Origin: Owenia fusiformis
Taxonomy: Eukaryota > Annelida > Polychaeta > Sabellida > Oweniidae
Direction: 5' to 3'
Length of the DNA stretch: 64,000 bases
Assembly (NCBI GenBank): GCA_903813345.2
Contig: CAIIXF020000003.1
Span: 15,452,931-15,516,930 of the forward strand
A model generated the notes under the pieces. That model saw only the letters and a list, made by a program, of their open reading frames with translations. It searched no databases and was not told where the DNA came from. How positions within the stretch are numbered: position 1 is the stretch's first letter; each line of letters begins with the position of its first letter. A program made the translations under genes and the position numbers. Shown here one piece after another: positions 10,776 to 23,900 of this stretch.

Positions 10776-13700
10776 TTATTTTTCTTTCTCTAAGGTGACC
10801 CCCTTAAGATAATATACCCACTGCACGTTAGACTGTCCGCCTGCTGATCGAGGACAAGATACGACAAGTTTGCCCATGACGGCTGCCTTACTGCCAGAAT
10901 CATTCCCATCATACCCTACTACAACACGATGATCTTTCCTCGATCGTATATTCTCAGCAGGTTTTGTGACGTGAAACAATGGGTTGTCAACTTGGAATGT
11001 AAACGCTGTTGTGTGTGGGAACACATTCCTGAATGTTATAGATGTTGTTCCACCTGCTTTCACTGTGAATGGCCCTTGTGGTTTTGGTGCTATACAGGTG
11101 CCAAATAATGGGAATGTGTATTCACCTCCAACTGCTGATTGGACAGTGAGGGTGCCACGTGATTCGCCGAGTCTGGAAGGCTCGTAAACGGCTTCTACAG
11201 CAACTTCTGTACCACTGGTGGAACCAGGAGCTGCGGCTACTGTTTTATCAACATGGAAATCAGTGTTGTCCAACTGAAATTAAACAATGGAAGGACCGGT
11301 CAATATAATAACATAGTCACAGTCAATGAAAATAAGACAATTAATTCATTAAGTCAATCTATACTAGTTTAGCAATTTAAGAAGTACTGTTAGATTTTAG
11401 GTTTGATCATGGGGTTTCAAGAGTCTCTTGAAAGACCATGGAATAACTTATTCATTAGTTCACTTTTTGTGTATTTTCATTTGAAAATTGTTTAAAGATC
11501 GAGTGGTTGTTTATCATGTTGTCACATATGTAATCTGTCAGCAATATATATATGTGTACTTCACTTTAGTCTCAGCGATCACAGAGGTCTGCCACAATTC
11601 TCTCTTTGTTGTCCAACAATTTAGCTCAAAGCCTTGATGAGTTTTTGGATGATGAATTTTATTTCACTTACCTTACAAACATAATCAGTTTTCTGTTTAG
11701 CAAAGTTGAGGAATTTTGCGACATGAGTTTGTGGTACACCGAGACACGTCCTGAAGTACAAGCCTCGTTCTGGTCCTGCGACAGTTGCTTTGAGATTGAG
11801 ATCATATGAATACAGACCGAGATCATTACATGTGAACTCCAAACGTCCTGGCGTCTCACCCACTTTCAGGGGCAGATACTCAATGTTGAAGTTACCCTGA
11901 AAAACACAAGTTGGCATTTAACTGTTTTGTATACTGAACATTCTTCTTCATTGGTCGACTGATGGTCAGGTGACATGAATCAGAACTGCATGTTTCTTGA
12001 CAATAATATCGAGTCTTATTGAATTCTATTAACAGACATGTACAAAATGTCACCACCTGCAAACCCCCAAACACTGTCCATTTTTGGTGGTGACATAAAG
12101 ATGTTGTTATTGTTTTATGGAAACTAAAACATATATTTAAAAACCATCATAAAGCAAAAGACTACAACACCAAACAATTGTAACATGTGCTTACCTCCGA
12201 CTCTGCTGGCACTGCTAATTGGTTAGGCATCAAAACCTCCACGACGTTACACGAAGCAAGAAATGTTACAGCATACGATAATGGGTTCTTTAGGGTAAGC
12301 GTGTGTTGAATGCTTTGGCGCACAGGTGTGCTTAGGTCTATTGTGCTAATGACACCAGGCTTTGTTGCTTTGAAAGTCAACTCAAAATATTGATATTCCC
12401 CAGTTGTTTCATTGGTAAAGACAGTCTGAAATATGGAAAGAAAGAATGAATGCATCAGTTTGGCCTGGTAGAATATTCATTAAATCATCACTATAAAAAT
12501 AACACTTAGTGTAGTTTTTTGAGTTTAGTTTATTGAGTTTATGAGGGATGAATTATGATTTTACAATAGCTACAAACTGAGGCCCGGGTATACAGTCATT
12601 AATAAAAAATCAGTCTTATTCTTATTCAATGTAAGTAATATAGTAATATAGTAAAATATTAATATACATGTATACACCACGCATTACCAACTCAGTACAC
12701 TAGGGGACTTTTTTTAAACATTTTTAACGTATTCCTGGGCCTCAGGCTACAAACCTTAAACTGAGTAGAGCCTTCTTTGTGTGCATAGAAATGAATCTTG
12801 AAGTCACGTTTTGAGTTCCCAGGTACATCTATGTAGTCTAGACCCTTCAGCGTGGTCCCAGAATCAAGCTTGTCTGGTCTAATCATCTCAAACTTAATCC
12901 GGAATCTATAATATTGTTAAATTGGAGTTGTTAGAGAATTATGGATGTTTAAAAATGGCTTTCTAACTCACTAAAGAAATTCATTGGGCATTTACATTAC
13001 TCAAAATTAAAAGTAGTTTTTTTTCCGGATAGTTCGGTAACATTTTTGTTATGGTTTTCTTCCTGTTTGTACTTAAACCTCAGTTGTATGACCAACTGAC
13101 TTAACGTTAATGAACATCTGCAAGTGGAACACCTCCCAAGTGGAACAATTTTAGATGTACCAAAGTTGTTCCACTTCCATGTTTTTTTGCTGTATAAATA
13201 TCTCTCTGAAAATATTACCTTTGAGGCTTCTTGAGCCAGTTATTTACTGGTAAGATTTCTGAGTAGTTGGTCTTGCATGGTATATCACGAACCAACTTCG
13301 ACACAGCTCTCGGTGCTTCAGAAGTTCCCGACACATTAAACAAATAGCCAGTTCCATCAGGAAGTGGGAAAAACACAGTCCCTTGATGTTTCTTGCCTTC
13401 CGTTGTCATGACAAGTGGCTTATATGTCAATTCATATGGTTTGCTTTGCTGGGGGTCTACATCGAAAGTATCGGGACCAGTGTAGAATTCCCCATCTACG
13501 ATTGGTCGTAAATGCCAGTGCATATTGGTCCTGTTCATTACCATTAGGTTGCGGGTTTCTTTCATGCGTACGTGTGTGCTAAAATGTTGGATTTCTTTGA
13601 CAGGTGGGATGCTGGTACACATTCCTGTTAGAGTGAGTTTCAATGCTTTACCTCCTTCTATCTTGCATTTGAGATTCTAAAACAAAGAATAGCACATTTA

Positions 13701-14971
13701 AAAAAAATTATATTTCAGAATTTTGTTTACAATCAATGTTCATATAGTAACAGACCTAAAGGGGGGGGGGGCTCAAAGAATACCACGTGAAAATTGGCTG
13801 TTTGGTCTTTAAGAAACGAATGATTGGAATAAATGAAATATAAAAATCTTATAACTGAATAACTGAAACCAAATACCCTGAGACACAGGGGTGAGTAGAT
13901 ACTATCTTCCAAATAAGAGGAATAAACACACAGTTTTAGTGCTGACAGGATCTTAAATATGATCTACATTCTACAGACTTCCCTCTGGCCAAAAAATTCT
14001 TTCAAAATCAGGCAGTTTTTCACCAATCTGAGCACTTTTCAAGTGGTTTTGGGTCAAAGTTGTGAACCCCCTGAAATTCTTTAAACAGTGAACCTTAAAA
14101 GTGAAAATCGAGTGATAGTTAAGTCACATATTTGAAAGACCGAAACAACTTTTAACCATTCATAGATATACATTTGAAATAAGAAATACATTTAAGTAGA
14201 ATTTGGCAATTAATACGCACCTCATTTCTGATATCTTGGCTTACTATCTGTGGATGGAACATTACTTCAAATGGGACCTCCATCCCTGGAGAGATGTAAC
14301 CCTCCACTGGCATGATTGAGAAGTCTGGTTTGAACTTGGCAATGTCCCATTTGAATCTACAAAGTTTATGTTAAATGTTTATAGCTATAAAAGTTGGGTA
14401 TGTATAAGTTAATGAAAACAAAGAATGAAATTCTGCTCTTAGGGCTGATGTGAAAAAGTCAGTTCAGCCTAGTAGGGATCGAACCTACGACCCCATTGCT
14501 TTCCCGACGAGTCCTCTACCACTGAGCTTTGGAGCCGACTGACTTTTGTATGTATGAAATATAGATTTGGAAAATAATGTGTACTGCTCCAGGTTATCCT
14601 AATTTTCCATTTATTATGTTGATCTATGTTCTTTTCCCTGCGTTGTAATAAAGGGAAAGTACCTAATCATATTGACTAAATAAAAATTATCAACCTCTGG
14701 TTACATGGATATCATTGTTAGACCATACTTTTAAATATCATAGAGCAACAACAGTAGGTTTCATTTTATAAAACACAGAAAGATAAATGCCATATCCTTA
14801 CCTGGCTCCTATATCTCCTGTGTTATTCATGACCAATTTGCGAGTACTTGAGCTCTTTTGGACAACTGCCCCGAATGGTATAGCATCAGTGTCAAGGTTG
14901 ATCTCAATACCATGGCAACAGCCAGTCACAGCAAACAAAGGTTGGAACATTCCAGCACATTCCAACATTAT
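10776..14971 (-). CDS. HYDIN: HYDIN exons 51-57: last ASH domains and C-terminus
   Basis: Exons: 14802-14971 (170 nt, 0 to 2), 14221-14356 (136, 2 to 0), 13219-13676 (458, 0 to 2), 12755-12905 (151, 2 to 0), 12195-12425 (231), 11672-11896 (225) and 10776-11273 (498 with stop). Signatures: GCCHGIEINLDTDAIPFGAV, FSIMPVEGYISPGMEVPFEV, KLTLTGMCTSIP, FNVSGTSEAPRAVSKLVRDI, KDHRVVVGYDGND and the end QWVYYLKGVTLEKEK. The donor of 12755-12905 lies next to a MITE whose target duplication supplies intron bases +2 to +9. Confidence 0.93.
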
Positions 14972-17900
14972 CTGAAATTGACAAAAATTATGCTTTTCAT
15001 TTAAGAAAAAGTGTGAAAGGGCTTGGCAATTATCCAAGAAAAATATAATAATTCTGAGTTATTCTCGAACATCATATCTATTAATTGAAAAAATAGAGTC
15101 ATGCAAAATTCTTATGAAAACTGAATGTTGCATGCTGGGACTGTACCTCTTCTGTGAATTTTGGGACTCTTGTTTTTGGAGAGAAAATCATCTCAACTTT
15201 AGCCATTCCGCCTCTTGGCTCCAAGGTCATCTCTGTTGTTGGAGTTAGCGTCATGACGCCCTTCTCCTGTAGAACTGTATTGGTAGGCGTGATGGCAAGA
15301 TGGAATGATATAGGGGCGGGGCTATTGTTAACAATAGGGACTGCTTTCTTGACAGTTTGACCGACACGAAGAGCACCAAAGTTGACCATCTTTTGCTTTG
15401 GATTGGCAACCTCAATCTGCAATTTAGAATGTATAACTTAAATATTTTGAAATAGAGAGGGACATCTAGAATTGTTCAATTTGAGAAGTCTCAAAATAGG
15501 ACTTCATGACATAACAGTGATTATGGTGATTTAAGAAACAGGTTTAATGTGGATATTTCCATGTTATGGTAGAACATATCCACTGTAGTTCAAAACACAA
15601 AATATTGCGATTAAACAATAAAATGTTATTTCCCAAAATTTTATTTAAAGAATTTTTTGTAAAAATGCTTAACATGACTGATGACAAAATGTAACTACCT
15701 GGATGGAAAAGTGTAACACTTGTTACAGAAGACAAACGCCTAAACTAAGGCCTTATATACTAACCTTCATCTCTGTGCCCATTCCAGTGATCTCAATGTT
15801 CTGTTTAGAGAGCCCATTGATCTCAAAAGTTATTGTCTCTTGGTACTTGATGGCTTCACGTGGGTAGAATGATAATTCAACTTCTTTAGTTTGACCGGGT
15901 GGTAGAACAAGCGCCTCAAAATCATGGTGGAGTTGAGCAGTCGGGACGTACAGGCAGTCCAAACTGAAATTCACAATTACTAATTTATAGACACTCTTAT
16001 ACATATTCAGGCAAGTGACCAACTGGAACAGTTGTTCAAAATGAGCTTTCACGGGATCCCTAGCTTATATACAAGGGTTGATCAAAAAGTTCTGCATGGA
16101 ACAGTGCAGAAGTTTTAGATTAACCCTCATATAACACACATCATCGATGGAATACTTTTGTGACATTAAGTATTTTGTTGTGGGTTGAGATGCATTTCCA
16201 AAATCATGAGGAAAAATAGATCAAAAAAAAAAGAATATTATTTAAAAGTATAACCAACCTAATTTCTTTCTTGTCTTTGTTTGTAACGAGCAATGTTTTG
16301 CTATGTTTTGGCATACCAGCCCTGTAGATGAAGCAAGGGCCAAAGTTGTAGCTGTAGAATGAGAAATGGACCCCTGGAGCAACTCCAGTGCCATTTACAT
16401 TAATAACATAGGTTGGTCCATTAGAGATCTGAAAATACAATATTTCGGGGTCAAAAGCATTTTCCACTGGCATTTTACATTGGCGATCATGTGCAATGTT
16501 TTTAAGAAATAATATTTGTAATGATTTTATACATTAATATGTGGTAAGATATAATCCATTGGACACACGCCAGTCTTAATCGACTGATTGAAGTATGTGA
16601 TTTAAGTGCAAAACTGAGTCAAAAATAAAAAAATTAGCAAGCATGTAGTCAAGTGTTGATTTTAAAGAATACTGAAACCAGGTACTCTATTCAAGTTTTA
16701 GAGAAAAATGACCTAAAGCAAATTTGACCAGATATCTATCTTGAAGCAGATCGCTCGGGACAATGCAAGTACATTACCTTAAGAATCAGTTCACATCCTC
16801 TTAGTGCAGTCTTGGCAGGTGGACAGAATGCTAATGCACACTTAGTTCTCTCTCCAAACATCACACCGCCCTTCTCAGGTGTTATTGTAACCATTTTGTC
16901 CTTACGCGTGCTTCTCTCATTCAACGTCCAATCAAAATCAAAGTTGAATTTCCCAGAGTTTACGATGAAGATATTTCGAACTGCCTTTTCATTGACCTCC
17001 ACCTGTAAAGAAATAACATAATTGATAAAAATTCAAAAGTGGTCCTGAAAATTCAAAAGTGGTCCTAACAAGTTTTATCTCAAAGATATTGATTAATTTG
17101 AAAAATGAAAACCTCACTTTGCAAATGTGAGCAACTCAATGTGAACAACTTTTTGTGGTTCCATTTTTTAATCTGCCATAGACTTCCATGTAAGAGAATC
17201 TCCAAATGTGAACACCTGCCAATCAAAACACTTTTGGTTGGTCCCAGGGGTATTTGGATTAGACAGGGTTCTTGAAAATCTTGAAACCGTCATTGACGTC
17301 ATCTGTCTGTCAATTTTGACCAATCAGCAACAATCTTCTCAATACACATTTACATTACAGACATATGTCTTCTCTGAACCCTGGTGTTTTCCCTCCTCTT
17401 GGGTTCACTGTACTTAAAATGACATATAACACGAGCATACCTCTCCAAAACTGAGTTCATTGAATCCTCTATCACTGAGTTCCACCTTGTTTCCCTGAGA
17501 GTCCTCACATAAGACCATACACTCCATGGAGTAGCCCTCAGCCTTAACATTAAGCGTTAATGGAAGGATCTTCTTCTTAATGTTGCATATAAGGTTGAAG
17601 TTCACTTCTTTATCAGACGTTGGAGTGAAGAAGAGGTTGATGGGTGTTCTGTAAAAATAGCAATTACTGTATAAGTGGTATTTAATCCGTGTGGTTAATT
17701 TTCCGAATGGTCAAATTTCATCATTTTCCTAATTTTAATTTTCCTAATGACAAGAAACCTCCCATTGGATAACATTATAAAGACAATATTTCCGACATTT
17801 AATTTTCCGAACCTGGCAGAAATTAGGAAATAGGAAAATTAAATGATTAGGCAAAATTACCACTTATACAGTATTCAACCATAGTCAAATGCTGTCAATC

Positions 17901-20900
17901 AATCAGATTGCTCATTTACTGTGCATTGTAGGACAAAAATGAACTTTTAGGTATATGCAATGTTCAGATTTATGACATTTTAAAATGCCTGGATCCAGGG
18001 ATCAATATGGTGACATCATTTCTATTTCATTCTTTCCAAAATTTGGTTCTTTAAACAAAATTGGTTCTAGACCTATAAAATGTCACCACCTTCAATTTGT
18101 TACAGACACCAATCTCCGAATGCCAACTGCTATCCACAAAAAAGTTGGGGGTGACAAAAAATGGATTTTTTATACTGAGAAAACTGAAAAGAATTATTTT
18201 TTTATTTTTCTTACTTTGATTTAGGCATTACGCATCCTGTCATGGGTTCAACTGTTAGGTGAGCAGTGAATGCAGCAGCATGTGTAGAATCCTCAGCAAA
18301 TGTGAAATAAAGTGGGGAATCCTCAGTGTTGACTATGTGTACGGTTTCCATAGCCTCATGACCTGAAAGGTGTTGCACAATCACATTGGTGTATACTTGC
18401 AATTTAGTTTTAACTCATTTATTTTATCATGTTTTTATAAATATCATATCTGAGTGGTCCGCAACTCGTACAAAAGGCTGTGGTGTGTACTTATATGTCT
18501 ATGTATAAGTGCACATAAAAGAACACAGGGCTCCTTCAAAGAGGGGTTTCTGGGTCTATCTTCCATGTTAATTACGTAAATTACGACCGTATATATACGG
18601 GACATACCCAAGAGGTATTGCTCACCTTCATTGGTGGTAAACAAAATACAATACAATACAATACATACTCCATATAAATCGGATTGTTTTGGCTTTCCAT
18701 GTAAAAGAATTTCTTGACCTATCTGTCAATTAAACCATGTTTAGTGAATACTACCCCTATGCCACATTGCAATAGTTCAAAAATTAAAACTGAAGTCGAC
18801 CCTGTGAGAAAGCCCATAGACTAACTTAAACTGAACTCACCAATAAGCAGTGACTTGAAGTTGAAGTGAGATCTGTCCATGGCTATATTTGGCTCCCTTG
18901 CATCTCCCATTAACAAGAATGGGATACTGATGTTGTGTTCTGGGATCACAAACTTCCAGAAACTTTCTGTAATCCCAAGCTCAGTCGGTGTAAACTCAAA
19001 CAATATCTGAAATAAAGATTGGTCAATAACATACAGACTTTCTGAATACTAACTTTAAATGGTTAAAGTCACATACACATAATAATCTATTCATTAGAGA
19101 CACCAGTGATACCATACTACTAAAATAGGAACAATCAATATCTTTATTTTGCAATCTTTTACTTAGGTACTAGAATGGCCATGTTACTTACCTCCTGTTT
19201 CTTGCCCCGTCTTATAGAGCCCTCTGGTGTTAGACATTTGAACATGGGTGGATGCTTCGGGTCAATCTCATCATCATTCATCCATGTAAATGTGTATGGG
19301 GCATTTGTAGGGTTTACTATGAAGAATTTCCTGTAAAGAAATACACCAAGACTCCTATTATATACATGTACAGCCAAATATAAATGATTTGAAGGGGGAG
19401 GGGGGGGGTAATCTTCTCGTGAAAACATTTAAACCCATCAAGCTTTTAGACAGGTGTTTCTATGTGATTTAGAGTTTATGCACTTTACAGAAAATCATCA
19501 TTCTTAAGAAATGCTTCTCACCTGGTATTCTTCACGTGGACACCCACAGATTTGAATTCTATGACTCGTGTGTTAGGGTCTAGAGTGGTGCCTGGGGGTG
19601 CCCCATTGGGTCCCCTCATCTCTGGGTTACGCCTGGCACTGGTCAAATAATCAGAAGCCTCCAACTCAAAATGGCAATATGGGAGAAGACTCCTTGCCTT
19701 CAGAGCGATTGCAGGACCCTGTTTGCCTTCCTCTAGGTTAGGGATACTGAAATGTAGATGTCAATGTTTTTTTCATTTTTCAAGAGTAACATGAAATGGA
19801 TTAATTTAATGCAAATACATATAGCACAAACTGTCACCGATCTATATCCTCATCACTAAAATGTAATAAAAAGAATACATACCATATATCAAAATGTGAT
19901 ATAAAATTATATTTTGTGGAAATATTTTTGATCAAATTTCATATTATCATGATGTTTTATAGTCTTGCTTCAAGACCATGTACCCCACCTGTATCTACTT
20001 CAACAACAACTTTTGATGAAGTATAGGGGAGGAGGTTCTTGACGCAAGACTAGATATAATTTTAATATCATACATTTTAACATTGAACTTTTAAAGTCTT
20101 GCTTCAAGACCCTGGACCCCACACTTATCTACTTCAACAACAACTGTTGATGGATTAGAGGGGGGGGGGGGTTGTCTTGAATAAATTTTAACATTAAACT
20201 TTATAGATTGATCTTCAACGAAAAAACATACCTGCAAAGAAGTCTAGCTTCATAGTCATTCACATCAAGAGGAGAGAACTTCACAGTGAAGCTCTGTTTC
20301 TTCCCAGATAATATTGTACCATTTTCTGGCTCAATTGAAAATGGAACATACATATTATCACTCGATAATGAGCTAGGAGTTGTGGAACCAGCACGTGATT
20401 CAGGACGCTCTAATTCATTGGCAAATGTCACGGAACGAGCCATCGTGAAGTCCTCCATTACTACCTGCCAGTTGAAGTCCATGCTGATGTTTCCTTTGTT
20501 GGTCAAATTCATCCTTTAATGAGATTTGTTACAAAAATTAAAATACTTAAGTCCATTTGAACACACTAGGTAACAATGGAATATGAGGAATACAACTGAA
20601 TTTGGGAAAGATAAAGTTATAAAAAGTTCACAAGGTCTGCAATTTCTGAAAAACCTCCAATAAACTTTTCAATAAATGTTATAATCTACAGTTTTTAAAA
20701 GAACAAAATCATTTTATTCAGCATAAAAAGTGATAAATCATTATTTTATTATAAAAATGTAATAATGAAAAAAATGATCTTGAATTCAATGCACTTGACT
20801 TGAATGCAAAATCCAATCTACAACTTACTCATATACACGTGTCTGGAACATCAAAGTGTCCTTGAACTTGACTGGCTCAGATTTCACTTTGTATTTACAG

Positions 20901-23900
20901 AAATCCGCATTCGCTGATACGAGCAAATCTAATGTTCTCGCTGATTCTGCAATCTCTTGAAAACTTGGTTCGGGTTCAGTTTCAATTACTTTCTTTTTAG
21001 CTGGCCTAGGTGGCACTGAACTGTATCCTGGCTGACTTAGGGGAGTAGTTGGCTTCATGGAACTGAAATAATACTTTGAAAAATTACGAATTTCCTCAAT
21101 AGTAATGTTCTGTAGAGAGATGTACAAGAATGTATGCAGGATGTACACACATTGAAATTTTTCATAAATTGTTTTACTGGGATCTTCCTCCACAATCATC
21201 TACATGTAAGTGTTGGCCTAAAAGCCAAAAGGTGATACAAGCAAATACTGAGTGATAATTGCATGATAACTTTAAAGTAAATTAACAGCTACAAATAACA
21301 TAAATTCAAGCAAATAAAAGAAGAACAAGGCAATAACATGCAAAATGTCACCACCTGCTATTTGTTACAGAAGCCAACCACTGTTGAAGATGCCAAACAC
21401 CATCCACAAAGTTGGAGACCATAACAGTATGTCACAACTTATGGTGTTGACTTAAAAAGACTAGGGGAGAGTGTCACAGGTATTCGGTCATTCCTAATCT
21501 AATATCGGACACTCTCATACAGTTATACTGCTTCTAGATCCGGTGACAATCCCCCCTCTTATAAAACAAGAATTGACAATTTCAATTGACTATATCAAAT
21601 CTATCCAAATGGGACTATAAATACAACATATCTGAACACCAAAGCTGAACATTTCATTCTACCAGTGTTTTGATCTGCTTGTTTGAAAGTAATGGATACA
21701 ATATTGAACATATAACAAAGGTAGATCTGGAAAATGACAACGATTGCCCAAAAAATAACTTTTTGAAATCTTTAGTTGGGTTTCCTTATGAAAAAAAGTT
21801 ATGGCCCATTTTGGAAAAACTGTCTAAGCCAATTAAAAGAGACCGATTTAACAGGGCTACCAATTCTTTAATAATCTTGTTTCAAGACTGTGTACCCCCT
21901 GTATTTCAACACTTTCAACACCATTGTTGAAATTGTGTTAAATCAGAAAGGTCCACCCATGTAGCTCAGCGGTAGCGCAGGTACCTCTTACGCAATAGGT
22001 CCCGGATTCGATCCCCGGTTCAGGCAAGACTAAATTTGCTTGTTTGCGTGAAGTACTTCGGGGTGTTTGACTGAGTGGTCCGCAACTCGTACAAAAGGCT
22101 GTGGTGTGTACTTGTATGTCTATGTATAAGTGCACATAAAAGAACACAGGGCTCCTTCAAGGAGGGGTTTCTGGGTCTATCTTCCATGTTAATTACGTAA
22201 ATTACGACCGTATATATACGGGAAATACCCAAAAGGTATTGCTCACCTTCATTGGTGGTAAACAAAATACAATACAAAAGGTCAAGTACACAGAGGGGGA
22301 GGGGGTACACAGTCTCGAGACAATACCAATTTGAGCCTATGGCACAACCTCTGGAAAATGTAATTTATAAAGGCTACAGATTTTTGTAAATGAGCCATTT
22401 CTTGAGATTTTGGCTCAGACTGTTTAATTTCAATTGTGAAACTAGGACTAAATTGTTCTAATCTACTACAATACAAAGGTATTACACATATAAAATGGAA
22501 AACAAAAACGACAATGTGAACCAAACACAGGAGGTAATTACCCAGCACCCTTCTTTGATATACCGAAAGCTATAAAACTCAGGCCTCCTGCTTTCAAAGG
22601 ACTATGACTATAAGCAAGTGGTAAAAGCAAAAGAAAGTTAGGTTACATTAAATATAAAACATTTGGGGACCGTTGTGTGACATAAGACTTTCTGATTAAC
22701 AGGCAAAAAATAAAATATTGCCTAAAGTTGGAGAATTAATCACTGTGTACTAGAATTACAAATGACACCAAAGCCAGGTATGTTATGTGTTAAACACAGA
22801 GGGGGACATTGAAATTAAAATAAACATGTATAGTTAACAATGAAAGAATGATTTATTTGATATGTCAAAGAATGCCACATGGAATGTGGACAGCTACATG
22901 TATTGCTTGTTAACAACCATTGGTTTAATCCAACCATTGGTCTAATTTAACCATTGGTTTAATCCAACCATTGGTCTAATTCAACCATTGGTTTAATCCA
23001 ACCATTGGTTTAATTCAACCATTGGTTTAATTCAACCATTGGTTTAATTCAACAATTGGTTTAATCCAACCATTGGTTTAATTCAACCATTGATTTAATC
23101 CAACCATTGGTTTAATTCAACCATTGGTTTAATTCAACCATTGGTTTAATCCAACCATTGGTTTAATTCAACCATTGGTTTAATCCAATCATTGGCTTAA
23201 TTCAACCATTAGAGGGCACAGTTTCAAATGATTAGCTGTTATAGTTCAAATATTAGACAATTGAAGACTGTATAATACCAATACCTTCTTGTGGTTTGTC
23301 TGTGAGCGTGCAAAAGAACATGCAAACATGAATTATAAACAATCCAACTTAATTGAGCATAAATCACAGATTAACAAAGTACATTTTAGAAATACAAAGG
23401 TTGCGGTGCAAAAAACATAATTCGTGCTTGAAATCAGTAAGTTATTCAAAAAATAATCCAGAAAATGTCACTTGAGATATTCAGGGTGCAGCAGTTGTAG
23501 CATAAACCTAGAACAATATTAATACATTGACATGATGTATCATGCAAGATGGCTGAAAAACATGCTAAAAATATCCCAGGTCATGCTTTTTACACTTCAT
23601 TTCACTCCTTAATGTAAATAAATTGCCTAATTTTCTTTCATTTGTATACACTTTAGAGTATATTTTTCATGTTTATTTATGATTCAGTCGCTCAGATTGC
23701 TGTTAGGTACTTGCTCGTTGCATAAAGATGATAACACGAGAAAGCCTATGTTGCTGACAATATTTTATTTTGCACACCATAAGTGCAACAAGACGCTATA
23801 CATAATTATGCAAGTTGGGTCTAAAACAACTGGGCAAAAACATGACAAGATTTTAATCTGTAGTCATGACGGCCCATTTACTCCATTCCTTGTTAATTCA

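Noticed and set aside
14461-14545. Functional tRNA gene on the minus strand
   Set aside because: The A and B boxes are good, but the acceptor stem has several mismatches and no normal anticodon arm can be drawn, so it is listed as tRNA-derived.
18444-18656. 70-codon minus-strand frame, and its near-identical partner at 22020-22310
   Set aside because: Both are antisense readings of the SINE body; similarity reflects the repeat, not a protein family.
21951-22025. Functional tRNA gene at the start of the SINE
   Set aside because: It continues into a SINE body shared with another copy and has an (AATAC)n tail, so it is the SINE head.
22915-23210. CRISPR-like array
   Set aside because: Units are directly tandem with no unique spacers, and the context is a eukaryotic intron.
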